A stretch of 64,000 bases of DNA from Rhodospirillaceae bacterium (GCA_029243545.1 JAQWRV010000003.1:1-64000); one strand, 5' to 3'. Shown: positions 27,238 through 36,752, counted from the first letter of the stretch. Made by a program: numbers and translations. Notes: generated from the sequence alone by a model not told the origin.

Positions 27238-28605
27238 TCAAGCGAATTTATCCACGAGGTCCTGTATGTGGCCGAGCGGATTCAAGTTAACACCTTTCGA
27301 AGACTTTTCATCGGGTTTGCGCCCTGTGCTCTTAGGCAGCCAAGCTTCCGTAAACCCTAGTTTTGCTGCTTCCCGAAGGCGTTGATCCATTTGTGCCACC
27401 GCCCGTATTTCCCCTGACAACCCAATCTCACCGAACACGACGGCCCCTGACGGCACGGGTTTGTCTTGCACCGAAGAGATCAATGCCGCCGCCACAGCGG
27501 TGTCTGCTGCCGGTTCAGAAACGCGTAGTCCACCGGCCACGTTCAAATAAATGTCATGCCCGCTGAGTGCAAGCCCACAACGTGCCTCAAGTACTGCCGC
27601 AATCATGGCCAACCGGCCTGTATCCCAGCCGACAACCGTACGTCGCGGTGTGCCAAGACTGGTGGGTGCCACCAGAGCTTGAATTTCAACCAGCATAGGC
27701 CGGGTGCCTTCTAGACCCGCGAAGACGCAGCTGCCTGAGACATTGCCGCGTCGTTCAGCCAAAAACAGGGCGGACGGGTTAGGAACCTCAGCCAACCCTG
27801 CGCTGACCATTTCAAAAACACCGATCTCATCGGTGGCGCCAAAGCGGTTCTTGACTGCTCGTAGAATACGGAAGTGATGCCCCCGCTCGCCTTCAAAGTA
27901 GAGTACCGTATCGACCATATGTTCTAGCACACGGGGACCGGCTAGGGTGCCTTCCTTGGTGACGTGGCCGACCAGAAACAAAGTGAAGCCTTGCTTTTTG
28001 GCAATACGGATTAACTCATGGGAGCAAGTGCGCACTTGAGTGACGGTTCCAGGTGCGGAGTCAATTGCATGCGTGTACATTGTTTGTATGGAATCAATCA
28101 CCACAAGGTCAGCCGCACCAGGCGTATCGAGGCTCGCGGCGATGTCGCGCACATTGGTTGCGGTTGCCAGTTCGACGGGAGCGGATTCAAGACCCAAGCG
28201 CGTGGCGCGCAAGCGCACTTGATCGATGGCTTCTTCACCCGTGATGTAAAGACACTTGGATGTTGCCGCCAAAGTACCGCAGGCTTGAAGCAATAAGGTG
28301 GATTTACCGATGCCGGGGTCGCCGCCGACGAGAATCGCTGAACCGGCGACAAGCCCCCCTCCACATACACGGTCTAGTTCGGCAATGCCGGTGTGGAGCC
28401 GGGCCGGGGTTGCCGACTTGCCCTTTAAGCCGACAAAGCTAATAGCCTTGCCGCCACGTCCGCCGCTTACGCCTTTGGGGAGGGCCGCCGCTGAAGCTTC
28501 TTCGACCAAAGTGTTCCATTCGTTGCAGGCATCGCATTGGCCGGTCCATTTCGGATAGACCGCGCCGCAGGATTGGCAGACGAATTGGGATTTGGGCTTG
28601 GCCAT
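27238..28605 (-). CDS. radA: DNA repair protein RadA
   Basis: The 455-residue protein has the RadA domain order. A four-Cys zinc finger comes first (CQSCGAVYPKWTGQCDACNEW at residues about 10-30, of which the four Cys are the ligands). A RecA-like ATPase follows with Walker A GGDPGIGKSTLLLQ, then the RadA-specific KNRFGATDEIGVFEM motif and a C-terminal Lon-protease-like domain. RadA is a branch-migrating helicase in homologous recombination. It lies 41 bases before cvpA and 10 bases after the MlaF-type gene. Confidence 0.95.
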   Translation of the reverse strand: MAKPKSQFVCQSCGAVYPKWTGQCDACNEWNTLVEEASAAALPKGVSGGRGGKAISFVGLKGKSATPARLHTGIAELDRVCGGGLVAGSAILVGGDPGIGKSTLLLQACGTLAATSKCLYITGEEAIDQVRLRATRLGLESAPVELATATNVRDIAASLDTPGAADLVVIDSIQTMYTHAIDSAPGTVTQVRTCSHELIRIAKKQGFTLFLVGHVTKEGTLAGPRVLEHMVDTVLYFEGERGHHFRILRAVKNRFGATDEIGVFEMVSAGLAEVPNPSALFLAERRGNVSGSCVFAGLEGTRPMLVEIQALVAPTSLGTPRRTVVGWDTGRLAMIAAVLEARCGLALSGHDIYLNVAGGLRVSEPAADTAVAAALISSVQDKPVPSGAVVFGEIGLSGEIRAVAQMDQRLREAAKLGFTEAWLPKSTGRKPDEKSSKGVNLNPLGHIQDLVDKFA

Positions 28606-28615
28606 GGCTGCGCGG

Positions 28616-29389
28616 CTATCGCCTCAGCTCCATCTTGATTGGGCCTTCGGCACGGCCGTTGACAAATTGGTCGACAAAACCGTTACCCGACGAATCCACA
28701 TCGCCCGCCGATCCAATCCAGATCAACTTGCCATGATGCAGCATGGCGATCCGGTCGCTGATCTTGCGGGCTGATGCCATGTCGTGGGTAATGGACAAAG
28801 CGGTAATGCCTTGGTCTTTGACGCAGGTGATGATGAGGTCGTTGATGACGTCAGCCATGATTGGGTCGAGCCCTGTGGTTGGCTCGTCGAAAAACACGAC
28901 CTCGGGCGAGCCGGCTATGGCCCGGGCCAAACCGACGCGTTTCTGCATGCCACCCGAAAGCTCTGCAGGAGAAAGCTCACCGACCTCTTTGGCCAATCCC
29001 ACTTGGCCAAGGGTTTCGAGCGCTTTTGCTTTTGCTTCGTCGCGCCCCATGTGGCGACCCTGCATCAGCCCGAAGGCGACGTTCTCCCAGACGGGCAGGC
29101 TGTCAAACAATGCAGCGCTCTGAAATAGCATCCCGAATTTCCGGTTTACGTCGTCGCGGTCATTGGCAGTAAGGCGATTGACGTCCTGCCCTTCGACCTC
29201 AATGATGCCGGAATCAGCCGTCAGAATTCCAAGAATGCATTTAAGCAAAACGGATTTACCGGTTCCCGATCCGCCTATGATGACCACAGACTCGCCTTGC
29301 ATCACGTCCAAGTCGATGCCGGTCAGCACGTCTTTTGGCCCGAAGCTCTTGCAGACGTTTTCAATATGGATTTTAGGCGGTGCGCTCAT
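28616..29389 (-). CDS. mlaF: ABC transporter ATP-binding protein, MlaF type
   Basis: The 257-residue ATPase has Walker A GGSGTGKSVLLKC, the signature LSGGMQKRVGLARAIA, Walker B VVFFDEPTTGLDP and the switch His in LSITHD. It pairs with the MlaE-type permease upstream, with which it overlaps by 4 bases. The system moves phospholipids between outer and inner membranes and keeps the outer leaflet asymmetric. No MlaD-type (MCE-domain) gene follows; the next gene is radA, so the MCE subunit must lie elsewhere if the system is complete. Confidence 0.87.
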   Translation of the reverse strand: MSAPPKIHIENVCKSFGPKDVLTGIDLDVMQGESVVIIGGSGTGKSVLLKCILGILTADSGIIEVEGQDVNRLTANDRDDVNRKFGMLFQSAALFDSLPVWENVAFGLMQGRHMGRDEAKAKALETLGQVGLAKEVGELSPAELSGGMQKRVGLARAIAGSPEVVFFDEPTTGLDPIMADVINDLIITCVKDQGITALSITHDMASARKISDRIAMLHHGKLIWIGSAGDVDSSGNGFVDQFVNGRAEGPIKMELRR

Positions 29390-30159
29390 ACGGCGAAAAA
29401 CAGTTCGGTGATGATGTAGTTAAACGTCAGAATAAGAATGGAGGCAGAGACCACGGCGTTGGTCGTGGCGCTGCCAACCCCTTGCGCCCCGCCCTGGGAC
29501 CGAAAGCCGTGGTAACACCCCATGAGGGCGATGATGAAACCGAAGGCTGCTGCTTTCACTAAGCCTGAAATAACGTCTAAAGGCTCAAGAAAATCGACCG
29601 TGTTGGACATGTAAACGCTGGGGTTGAACCCCAATTTATATACGCCAACCAAGTATCCGCCGAACACGCCTATTATATCGGCTACTAAAACAAGAAGCGG
29701 CAACATCAATAGACCAGCAATTAAGCGCGGTGCGATGAGATACTTATAAGGGTTGGTTGAAAGGGTCGTCAGCGCGTCGATTTGCTCTGTGACTCGCATG
29801 GTGCCGATTTCTGCAGCCATGGACGCACCGATCCGTCCGGCGACCATTAGTCCGGCAAGCACCGGGCCAAGTTCACGGGTTATGGACAACACTACCACAT
29901 TGGCGATAGCACTTTCCGCATTGAAGCGCGCAAAGCCGGTATAGCTTTGCAGAGCCAGCACCATGCCCGAAAAAATCGCGGTCAACCCAACCACCGGAAG
30001 AGAGTAGTAGCCGATATTGATCATCTGACGCCCAATGAGACGCGGATAGATTGGCGGACGCACGCAATGAGAGACGGCGGTGAGGGTAAAAAAGGTGACG
30101 CGGCCCAGGTGTTCCAGGAACCGTATGACCACACGGCCGATGACGGCCAAAGCATTCAT
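29386..30159 (-). CDS. mlaE: ABC transporter permease, MlaE type
   Basis: The 257-residue MlaE-family permease shows several long hydrophobic helices and the conserved cytoplasmic stretch RELGPVLAGLMVAGRIGASM, then AAEIGTMRVTEQIDAL and the late KAAAFGFIIALMGCYHGFRS. It forms the membrane part of the phospholipid transporter with MlaF. It overlaps alr upstream by 4 bases and mlaF downstream by 4 bases, so the three are surely one transcript. Confidence 0.9.
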   Translation of the reverse strand: MNALAVIGRVVIRFLEHLGRVTFFTLTAVSHCVRPPIYPRLIGRQMINIGYYSLPVVGLTAIFSGMVLALQSYTGFARFNAESAIANVVVLSITRELGPVLAGLMVAGRIGASMAAEIGTMRVTEQIDALTTLSTNPYKYLIAPRLIAGLLMLPLLVLVADIIGVFGGYLVGVYKLGFNPSVYMSNTVDFLEPLDVISGLVKAAAFGFIIALMGCYHGFRSQGGAQGVGSATTNAVVSASILILTFNYIITELFFAV

Positions 30160-31313
30160 AGTCCGAGCCCCGATGGATTGGCCGGCAAATAGCGGCGCGC
30201 ATAGCGCTGGCCCAAACTGGTGAGGATTTCATAGCCAATGGTGCCGGCATTCCGGGCAACGTCGTCGACCGTATGGGTGTTGAAGATGATGTCGATCATT
30301 GCGCCAGGTACGGCGGCTGACCCGGCTACGTTGGAGACGTCAAAAGTCAGCAGATCCATAGACACGACCCCAGCTACGGGGACGGCGATGCCATCCAGCC
30401 GGGCGGTCCCGGCATTGCTCAGGGCGCGCAGAAAACCGTCAGCATAACCTATTGAAACTGTTGCCAATTTAGCTCCGTCGGCAGCGCGGAAGGTGGCACC
30501 GTATCCAACGGTCTCAGTACTGTCAACGCACCGCACCTGGAGGATTCGAGCCTGTAAACCGACCACCGGTAGCATCGGGTTGGGCCCGCCGTCTTGCGGG
30601 GCAATGCCGTACAACGCGGCACCGGGGCGGGTGAGATCAAAGTGCCAGGCGTCTCCGAGAAAAATGCCCGAACTGTTGGCCAAAGACCCCTTGGCTGCCG
30701 GAAACTTTGTCCGGAACACACTCAGGGAACTAATGAATCGCTCTAGTTGAGTCTTATTCAACGGATGGTCAGGCGTGCTAGCGCAGGCCAGGTGACTCAT
30801 CAGTGCCAGGGGTGTCAAACCCTGGAAACGCTCCGGGTCATTCATGTGGCCCATGAATTCTTGCTCGGATAGACCAAGCCTGTTCATGCCCGTGTCCACT
30901 TGGACAACCGTTTCCTGAAGCACATCGGCATCTTCAGCAAATTTACGCCAGGATAGAATTTGCTGTGGTGTGCTGAGCACAGGAATTAGACCGTGCCTAA
31001 AGGTTTCTTTTTCGAATCCCGGGTTGGCACCATGCATGACAATGATCCGGGGCGATTGCCCCAAAATTTTGCGCAAGGCTATCCCTTCATCAAGGTGAGC
31101 AACATAAAATATCTCGCATCCAGCGTCATGCAAAGCGGGCGCCACCTGTTCAGCGCCGAGCCCATAGGCGTTTGCTTTGACCACTGCGCCGCAGTCGTTT
31201 CCGGGGCTGAGTTTGCGATTAAGGAGTCGCCAATTTTCGCAGAGTGCTGCTAGATCAACTGTGAGTACCGCGCCGGCCCGCTCCGGCGATATCGGAGCAC
31301 TGAGCATGGCCAC
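30156..31313 (-). CDS. alr: Alanine racemase
   Basis: The 385-residue enzyme interconverts L- and D-alanine for peptidoglycan. The PLP-binding Lys is in AVVKANAYGLGAEQV (residues about 44-58). The second catalytic Tyr lies in the C-terminal domain in the TVGYGATFRA segment, with ATVSIGYADGF further on. The gene is 5 bases after dnaB, an order also seen in other alphaproteobacteria. Confidence 0.95.
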   Translation of the reverse strand: MAMLSAPISPERAGAVLTVDLAALCENWRLLNRKLSPGNDCGAVVKANAYGLGAEQVAPALHDAGCEIFYVAHLDEGIALRKILGQSPRIIVMHGANPGFEKETFRHGLIPVLSTPQQILSWRKFAEDADVLQETVVQVDTGMNRLGLSEQEFMGHMNDPERFQGLTPLALMSHLACASTPDHPLNKTQLERFISSLSVFRTKFPAAKGSLANSSGIFLGDAWHFDLTRPGAALYGIAPQDGGPNPMLPVVGLQARILQVRCVDSTETVGYGATFRAADGAKLATVSIGYADGFLRALSNAGTARLDGIAVPVAGVVSMDLLTFDVSNVAGSAAVPGAMIDIIFNTHTVDDVARNAGTIGYEILTSLGQRYARRYLPANPSGLGL

Positions 31314-31318
31314 GCGCT

Positions 31319-32842
31319 TTAGCCCATTTCTTCGGGCAGGTGACCCGGATCAGCCAAATTATCGAAGTGTGTAAAGGACGGCTCGAACAGCAATTTCACT
31401 GTGCCTGTGGGACCATGCCGTTGTTTACCCACGATGACTTCAGCAACGTTATGGACCGCTTCCATATCGGCCTGCCACTGACCCATTTTATCTTGGTAAT
31501 CGGCTTCCTTATTGAAGTGGCCGCGCTGGGGCTGCTTTCGCTCCAAGTAGTATTCGTCACGATAGATAAAGGTCACCACATCGGCGTCCTGCTCAATGGA
31601 CCCCGATTCACGCAAGTCCGAGAGTTGCGGGCGCTTGTCTTCGCGCTGCTCGACGGCGCGGGACAACTGCGACAGGGCGAGCACAGGACAATCGAGCTCC
31701 TTGGCCAGCGCTTTCAAACCGCGGCTGATGGCGGAAATTTCCTGGACGCGGTTGTCTTGGCGATTCATCCGCCCTGGGTCAAGCAACTGCAGATAATCGA
31801 CGACGATAAGGCCGAGGCCGTTGTGTTTGTCGCTGCGGGCTTGCCGCGCTAATCGCCGGCACCGGGTCCGCATAGCGGAGATTGTGATCGCCGGCGTGTC
31901 GTCCATAAACAGCGGCGCGCTGTAGAGTTCCTGACTGGCGGCAACCAATTTTCCGAAGTCTTCGTTGGCTAGCCTGCCGGTACGTATGTCGTGTGAGTTT
32001 ACGCGTGCGCGTTCTGCGAGAATACGGGTGGCCAATTGTTCCGAACTCATTTCTAGAGAAAAGAAGGCGACTAGCTTGCCGCTCTCTTCTTCATTGTCTG
32101 TCGTCTGAAAGTATTTGGCGGCGTTAAACGCGATGGTTGTCGCCAAGGCTGACTTTCCCATGGCTGGGCGACCAGCCAAGATAATCAGGTCAGAGGGGTG
32201 AAGGCCACCGAGTTTGGTGTCGAGATCATCCAAGCATGTCGGTGTGCCTGAAAGTGCGCCGTCCCTGCGGTGTGCGGCTTCGGCCATGTCGATCGCCTGA
32301 GCTAGAGCGGACTCGAATGCAGCTAAACCGCCTTCCGTCTGGCCGGTGGCAGCCAAGTCAAACAGGCGTTGCTCTGAGCCTTCAATCTGATCGAGCGCGG
32401 TGTCGTCGATGCTGGACTCAAATGCATCGTTGACCATGTCCTGGCCGACGTTGATGAGTTCCCGGCGGAGATAGAGGTCGTAGATCAGCTTGCCGTAGTC
32501 GCCGGTATTAATGACCGTTACGACGGAATTTGCGAGACCGGTGAGGAAGGCCATGCCGCCAGCTTCTTGTACTAGCGCATCCTGTTCCAAATAGGTCTTC
32601 AATGTAATCGGATTAGCCTGGTGACCTTGCTCAAGCAGTCGGGACGCCGATTCATACACTTTGGCATGAACTGCATCCGAAAAATGATCCGAATGCAAAT
32701 AGTCCGATACCGACTCATAAGCCCGGTTATTGAGCATGATCGCGCCTAGGAGCGCGCGTTCCGCTTCCAGGTTATGGGGCGGTGAACGGAAAACGTCGGG
32801 TCCGTTGTCCGTGGCAAGAGCTGGCGATGCGGCTGAGTTCAT
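31319..32842 (-). CDS. dnaB: Replicative DNA helicase DnaB
   Basis: The 507-residue hexameric helicase unwinds DNA ahead of the replisome. An N-terminal helical domain starts in PPHNLEAERALLGAIMLNN. The RecA-like motor shows Walker A LAGRPAMGKSALATTIA, then FFSLEMSSEQLATRIL, LIVVDYLQLL, ALSQLSRAVEQREDKRPQ and LRESGSIEQDADVV. The start is ATG at 32842. It lies downstream of the rpsF-rpsR-rplI operon but is separated from it by a terminator. Confidence 0.96.
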   Translation of the reverse strand: MNSAASPALATDNGPDVFRSPPHNLEAERALLGAIMLNNRAYESVSDYLHSDHFSDAVHAKVYESASRLLEQGHQANPITLKTYLEQDALVQEAGGMAFLTGLANSVVTVINTGDYGKLIYDLYLRRELINVGQDMVNDAFESSIDDTALDQIEGSEQRLFDLAATGQTEGGLAAFESALAQAIDMAEAAHRRDGALSGTPTCLDDLDTKLGGLHPSDLIILAGRPAMGKSALATTIAFNAAKYFQTTDNEEESGKLVAFFSLEMSSEQLATRILAERARVNSHDIRTGRLANEDFGKLVAASQELYSAPLFMDDTPAITISAMRTRCRRLARQARSDKHNGLGLIVVDYLQLLDPGRMNRQDNRVQEISAISRGLKALAKELDCPVLALSQLSRAVEQREDKRPQLSDLRESGSIEQDADVVTFIYRDEYYLERKQPQRGHFNKEADYQDKMGQWQADMEAVHNVAEVIVGKQRHGPTGTVKLLFEPSFTHFDNLADPGHLPEEMG

Positions 32843-32928
32843 GGAAAGACTATATCAAACTTAGAAACCGAGGGGCACTGCCCTCAGCGTGTGAACTAGG
32901 TGGAACCCGTGGATAAAAGCGAGTCTGG

Positions 32929-32965
32929 TAAAAATAAAACGCCGGCCTACAAGAGACCGGCGTTT
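32929..32965 (-). terminator. Rho-independent terminator after rplI
   Basis: AAACGCCGG (32937-32945) and CCGGCGTTT (32957-32965) form a 9-pair stem. On the minus strand the stem runs into a T-rich stretch (TTTTATTTTT within 32929-32940). It lies 34 bases past the rplI stop and ahead of dnaB, so it ends the ribosomal protein transcript and may let dnaB have its own promoter. Confidence 0.85.
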
Positions 32966-32998
32966 ATCATTTCCTTAAGACAAGCCTAGCTGGCTGAC

Positions 32999-33655
32999 TT
33001 ATTCAGATCTAGCGTCTTCTCCGGCGTTTTCCGAATCGTCCGCAGGCGCTTCTGCAGCAGTCTCTGCCGCCGCGTTTTTGGCTTCAGTATCGAGGGTTTC
33101 CTCGAGGGCTTGTTCGGCTTCTTGCTCCAGTGCAACAGCCTGGACAGCGTCCTCTTCTTTCTCAAGCAACGCGGCTGCTATGGCGGCAGCCGCGTCAACA
33201 TCTGCTTGGTCTTGCGAACGAGACACTGTGACGGTGATATTGATCGACACTTCAGGGTGAAGTTTAACCGGAACCGTGTATTGGCCGAGATGTTTGATAG
33301 CCGCATTGAGCTCAACCTGGCCGCGTTCTAACTTAACACCGTCTTCTTTGAGCCCTTCGGCGACATCGCGTGCGGTAACAGAACCGTACAACTGACCGCC
33401 TTCGCCAGCTTGACGTACAAGAACCAAATGTTGGCCGCCCATCTTTTTGGCTACCGCTTCTGCTTCTGTGCGGTGTTCCAGATTGATAGCTTCGAGTTCC
33501 GACCTCCTCCCTTCGAAGTAGGTTTTGTTGGACTCTGTCGCCCGTAACGCCTTCTTCTTGGGCAGCAGAAAATTACGCGCATAGCCGGTTTTGACGGTGA
33601 CCACGTCACCCATCTGTCCCAGCTTATCGATGCGCTCGAGTAGAATTACATCCAT
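32999..33655 (-). CDS. rplI: 50S ribosomal protein L9 with long acidic tail
   Basis: The protein has 218 residues against about 149 in E. coli. The first 148 residues are standard L9: [19 protein letters not shown], then [13 protein letters not shown], and a C-terminal domain with [16 protein letters not shown]. From about residue 150 on there is a tail rich in Ala, Glu and Asp. L9 binds 23S rRNA near the L1 stalk base. Tails of this kind occur in other alphaproteobacterial L9 proteins; the role is unknown. Confidence 0.95.
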   Translation of the reverse strand: MDVILLERIDKLGQMGDVVTVKTGYARNFLLPKKKALRATESNKTYFEGRRSELEAINLEHRTEAEAVAKKMGGQHLVLVRQAGEGGQLYGSVTARDVAEGLKEDGVKLERGQVELNAAIKHLGQYTVPVKLHPEVSINITVTVSRSQDQADVDAAAAIAAALLEKEEDAVQAVALEQEAEQALEETLDTEAKNAAAETAAEAPADDSENAGEDARSE

Positions 33656-33678
33656 GATTTGTCCTCCTCAGCGCCGGT

Positions 33679-33915
33679 CTAATCGCTGACCACGTAGGGC
33701 AGCAAGGCGAGGAATCTGGCTCGCTTGATGGCCCGGGCCAATTCGCGTTGTTTCTTTGCCGAGACGGCTGTGATTCGGCTTGGAACAATCTTGCCGCGTT
33801 CGGAGATGTAGCGGAGAAGCAGCTTGACGTCCTTATAATCAATCTTTGGTGCATTCGAACCTGTGAACGGACAAGACTTGCGCCGGCGAAAAAAGGCTTT
33901 GCGTCGCATTACCAT
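33679..33915 (-). CDS. rpsR: 30S ribosomal protein S18
   Basis: The 78-residue protein has the S18 sequence: [20 protein letters not shown], then [20 protein letters not shown] and [21 protein letters not shown]18 pairs with S6 on the 30S platform. The ATG at 33915 overlaps the rpsF stop by one base (TAATG) and follows AAGGAG at 7 bases; the family would also accept ATG at 33909. Confidence 0.96.
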   Translation of the reverse strand: MVMRRKAFFRRRKSCPFTGSNAPKIDYKDVKLLLRYISERGKIVPSRITAVSAKKQRELARAIKRARFLALLPYVVSD

Positions 33916-34412
33916 TAGCTTTCTCCTTCTTTCGCGTGTGTGGCATCAGCTGACCCTGTATCACTAGTTGCTGGTCCACTGCGGCGGCCAGACTCAAATC
34001 GGCTTCCACCTTCACCCTGGCCTCGGTCTCCGCGGTCTGGGTGACCGCCCCGATCCCGATCGCCACGCCCGCCGGGCCCGCTCGGCCGTCCTTTGTTTGC
34101 CAGAATGGAGGATTGGCCCTCTTCATGTTCATCAACGCGAATGGTCAAGTAGCGCAGTACATCTTCATTGATGCGCATGCGCCGCTCGTATTCGGCGACT
34201 GCCGCGGGCGGCGCATTGACATTGAAGAGCACGTAGTGGCCCTTGCGGTTTTTCTTGATGCGGAAGGTTAGGCTACGCAGGCCCCAATACTCGCGCTTGG
34301 CCACTGAACCGCCGTTTTCTTCCAGGATTTTGGTAAGGTCATCGGCCAGTGTATCGACCTGAGTCGACGAAATATCCTGACGCGCAATGACCACGCTCTC
34401 GTAGAGTGGCAT
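33915..34412 (-). CDS. rpsF: 30S ribosomal protein S6 with charged Gly-rich tail
   Basis: The protein has 165 residues from [18 protein letters not shown]. The first 100 residues are the S6 fold ([20 protein letters not shown], then [10 protein letters not shown] and [14 protein letters not shown]). The remainder is an unstructured tail of Gly, Arg, Asp and Ser ([19 protein letters not shown] and onward). A longer open frame reaches 34550, but ATG at 34412 has AAGGAG 8 bases upstream and the canonical S6 N terminus. It heads rpsF-rpsR-rplI. Confidence 0.95.
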   Translation of the reverse strand: MPLYESVVIARQDISSTQVDTLADDLTKILEENGGSVAKREYWGLRSLTFRIKKNRKGHYVLFNVNAPPAAVAEYERRMRINEDVLRYLTIRVDEHEEGQSSILANKGRPSGPGGRGDRDRGGHPDRGDRGQGEGGSRFESGRRSGPATSDTGSADATHAKEGES

Positions 34413-34505
34413 GCAAATGCTCTCCTTATGGCTTCTCTCGTCCCTTAGGTCCCCATGACCTTTGGGCATAGCCGGCTCGGCCGGCAAGGAGCTATGAAGC
34501 GGCGG

Positions 34506-34533
34506 ACTATACACATTTCCCTTTGCGGAGCAA
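34506..34533 (-). promoter_or_regulatory. Predicted promoter of the rpsF operon
   Basis: On the minus strand TTGCTC (34533-34528) and TATAGT (34511-34506) are separated by 16 bases. This would start transcription near 34499, giving a leader of about 85 bases with a GCCGGC stem pair (34471-34485). Such leaders can hold the S6:S18 autoregulatory RNA, but I could not confirm that structure by eye. Confidence 0.5.
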
Positions 34534-34580
34534 GCAATCCGGGGTGCCAAAGGGGGATTCTGGCAGGCAAAAGCCTGGAG

Positions 34581-34610
34581 TTGACAGGGGCAGCCATTCC
34601 GGGCCTTAAA
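34581..34610 (+). promoter_or_regulatory. Predicted promoter of fabD
   Basis: A perfect -35 hexamer TTGACA lies at 34581-34586. The -10 is less clear: TTAAAC (34605-34610) at 18 bases or TAAACT at 19. The site sits 68 bases before the fabD ATG and is divergent from the rpsF promoter. Confidence 0.45.
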
Positions 34611-34648
34611 CTGTATCTATCAAAGTAACGAATTTGACGGGGGTGCCC

Positions 34649-35590
34649 ATGGGTTGGGCCTATGTTTTTCCGGGGCAAGGGTCCCAGGCCGTCGGCATGG
34701 GCAAGGAACTTCATGGCGCCTTTGCCGAAGCCCGTGAAGTGTTCGAGGAAGTGGATGAGGCACTCAAGCAGACCCTCTCAAAGCTCATGTTTGAGGGGCC
34801 GGACGACGAACTCACACTCACGGAAAACGCCCAGCCCGCCTTGATGGCGGTCAGCATCGCGGTCATGCGGGTTCTCGCAAAACAAGGCGCCGTGTCCTTG
34901 AAAGATACAGCGCGCTTCGTCGCCGGACATTCCTTGGGAGAATACTCGGCTCTGGCAGCTGCAGGCGCTTTGTCGGTTGAAGATACGGCCCGCCTTCTCA
35001 AGATCCGTGGCCTGGCAATGCAGGCAGCCGTCCCCGTTGGAGAAGGGGCGATGGCGGCGTTGCTCGGACTTGAGCTCGATGTTGTGCAAGAGGTGGTGTC
35101 GGTGGCGGCAGACGAGCAAGTCTGCGCGGCAGCGAACGACAATGCACCCGGTCAGGTCGTCGTGTCAGGGGATGCAGCGGCGGTCGAACGGGCGATTGAA
35201 CTGGCCAAGGAAAAAGGCGCTAAGCGGGCCATCATGTTAAGTGTTAGCGCGCCGTTTCATTGTTCTCTTATGGCGCCCGCCGCCGAGGCCATGGCGTCGG
35301 CCCTTGAAGCGGTTCAAATTCAAGCGCCGGTGGTTCCCTTGGTTGCTAATGTCACTGCCTCTAGTGTGATTGACCCGGAAGAAATTCGAAAGCTGTTGGT
35401 CGCGCAGGTGACCGGCATGGTGCGTTGGCGAGAGAGCGTTACCATGATGCGGGCTGCGGGGGTCGACACATTGGTCGAAGCTGGCGCCGGAAAGGTTTTA
35501 TCTGGAATGGCCCGCCGTATTGACCGGGATCTGAAGACCGTCAGTTTGCAGGAGCCAGGCGACGTAGAAGATTTTATCAAAATCATCTGA
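34649..35590 (+). CDS. fabD: Malonyl-CoA-ACP transacylase
   Basis: The 313-residue enzyme moves malonyl groups from CoA to ACP for fatty acid elongation. Motifs are FPGQGSQAVGMGKEL at the N terminus, the active Ser in GHSLGEYSAL (residues about 92-101), and the catalytic His in SVSAPFHCSLMAPAAE. I chose ATG at 34649 over a TTG at 34634 because the ATG follows the G-rich ACGGGGGTG site. It opens fabD-fabG-acpP-fabF. Confidence 0.95.
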   Translation: MGWAYVFPGQGSQAVGMGKELHGAFAEAREVFEEVDEALKQTLSKLMFEGPDDELTLTENAQPALMAVSIAVMRVLAKQGAVSLKDTARFVAGHSLGEYSALAAAGALSVEDTARLLKIRGLAMQAAVPVGEGAMAALLGLELDVVQEVVSVAADEQVCAAANDNAPGQVVVSGDAAAVERAIELAKEKGAKRAIMLSVSAPFHCSLMAPAAEAMASALEAVQIQAPVVPLVANVTASSVIDPEEIRKLLVAQVTGMVRWRESVTMMRAAGVDTLVEAGAGKVLSGMARRIDRDLKTVSLQEPGDVEDFIKII

Positions 35591-35636
35591 AGCCGTCAGC
35601 CCATAACCTGCAGAAGCTTAGCAAGTGGAGATACAC

Positions 35637-36374
35637 ATGTTTGATTTAACCGGAAAAACAGCTCTTATCACCGGTGCGACCGGTGGCATTGGCAGTGCGA
35701 TTGCCCGTGCCCTCCATGCCCAAGGCGCCGCCGTAGTGGTTTCCGGCACGCGGGAAGAGGTTCTCAATAACCTTGTTCAAGATTTGGATGGACGCGCCCA
35801 CGCAGTGCCCTGCAATCTGGCCGATACCGCTGCCGTCGGCAGCCTCATTGGTGACGCTGAGGCGGCAGCCGGACCGATCGACATTCTAGTCAATAACGCG
35901 GGTATTACCCGTGACGGTTTGATATTGCGGATGAAGGACGAGGATTTTTGGGACGTGATTGGCGTGAATTTAGCCGTTGCGTTCCGGCTCTGCCGTTCAG
36001 TGGCACGCGGTATGATGAAACGGCGCTACGGGCGCATTGTATCGATTAGCTCTGTTGTTGGTGTTACCGGCAATGCCGGGCAGGTAAACTATGCGGCGTC
36101 GAAAGCAGGCCTGATTGGGTTTACAAAATCCTTGGCCCAAGAGGTGGCAAGTCGGGGCATTACCGCAAACTGTGTCGCCCCTGGGTTCATTTCCACCGCG
36201 ATGACCGACGCGCTTAATGACCAACAGCGGGAGACTGTGATGGCTGCCATCCCTGCGGGCCGTTTTGGCGATACAGATGACGTCGCTTCTGCAGTGTTAT
36301 ACTTGGCCTCTCAAGAGGCTGCTTACGTGACCGGTCAGACTCTGCATGTAAACGGTGGAATGGCCATGGTTTGA
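35637..36374 (+). CDS. fabG: 3-oxoacyl-ACP reductase
   Basis: The 245-residue SDR enzyme reduces beta-ketoacyl-ACP with NADPH. It has the cofactor motif TGATGGIGSAIA, the NNAG strand (ILVNNAGITRDGLI), the catalytic Ser in SISSVVG, and YAASKAGL with Tyr and Lys. The close SILRMK-like RMKDEDFW segment and the end TGQTLHVNGGMAM are FabG hallmarks. ATG at 35637 follows GTGGAG; an upstream GTG at 35625 is less likely. Confidence 0.94.
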   Translation: MFDLTGKTALITGATGGIGSAIARALHAQGAAVVVSGTREEVLNNLVQDLDGRAHAVPCNLADTAAVGSLIGDAEAAAGPIDILVNNAGITRDGLILRMKDEDFWDVIGVNLAVAFRLCRSVARGMMKRRYGRIVSISSVVGVTGNAGQVNYAASKAGLIGFTKSLAQEVASRGITANCVAPGFISTAMTDALNDQQRETVMAAIPAGRFGDTDDVASAVLYLASQEAAYVTGQTLHVNGGMAMV

Positions 36375-36515
36375 GCGCGTTTTTGGCCGCCCGCGTAGAC
36401 CTAGCCAAGGGATATTAAGTATGCTACCTAACCGGCGCTTCGGGGAGGACGGGCTATATCTTGGCTCCCTTTCGTTGCTAGATACAACACCTGGGAACAT
36501 GTGAGGAAAGCCGCC

Positions 36516-36752
36516 ATGAGTGACGTCGCTGATCGCGTTAAGAAAATCGTGGTGGAGCATTTGGGCGTTGAAGAGCCCAAAGTAACCGAGACGGCAAGCT
36601 TCATCGACGACCTCGGGGCTGATAGCCTCGATACCGTCGAACTCGTTATGGCATTTGAAGAGGAATTCGGCTGTGAAATCCCCGATGATGCTGCAGAGAA
36701 AATTCTCACCGTTAAAGATGCAATCGGTTTCATAGAATCGAACGCATCGTAG
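36516..36752 (+). CDS. acpP: Acyl carrier protein
   Basis: The 78-residue acidic protein carries growing acyl chains on a phosphopantetheine arm attached to the Ser of [19 protein letters not shown]. The sequence [20 protein letters not shown] matches the first helix. ATG at 36516 follows GAGGAAAG. It sits between fabG and fabF, the usual place. Confidence 0.97.
   Translation: MSDVADRVKKIVVEHLGVEEPKVTETASFIDDLGADSLDTVELVMAFEEEFGCEIPDDAAEKILTVKDAIGFIESNAS

Noticed and set aside
34413-34550. N-terminal extension of S6 by 46 codons
   Set aside because: ATG at 34412 gives the standard S6 start and has a ribosome binding site; the extension covers the predicted leader.
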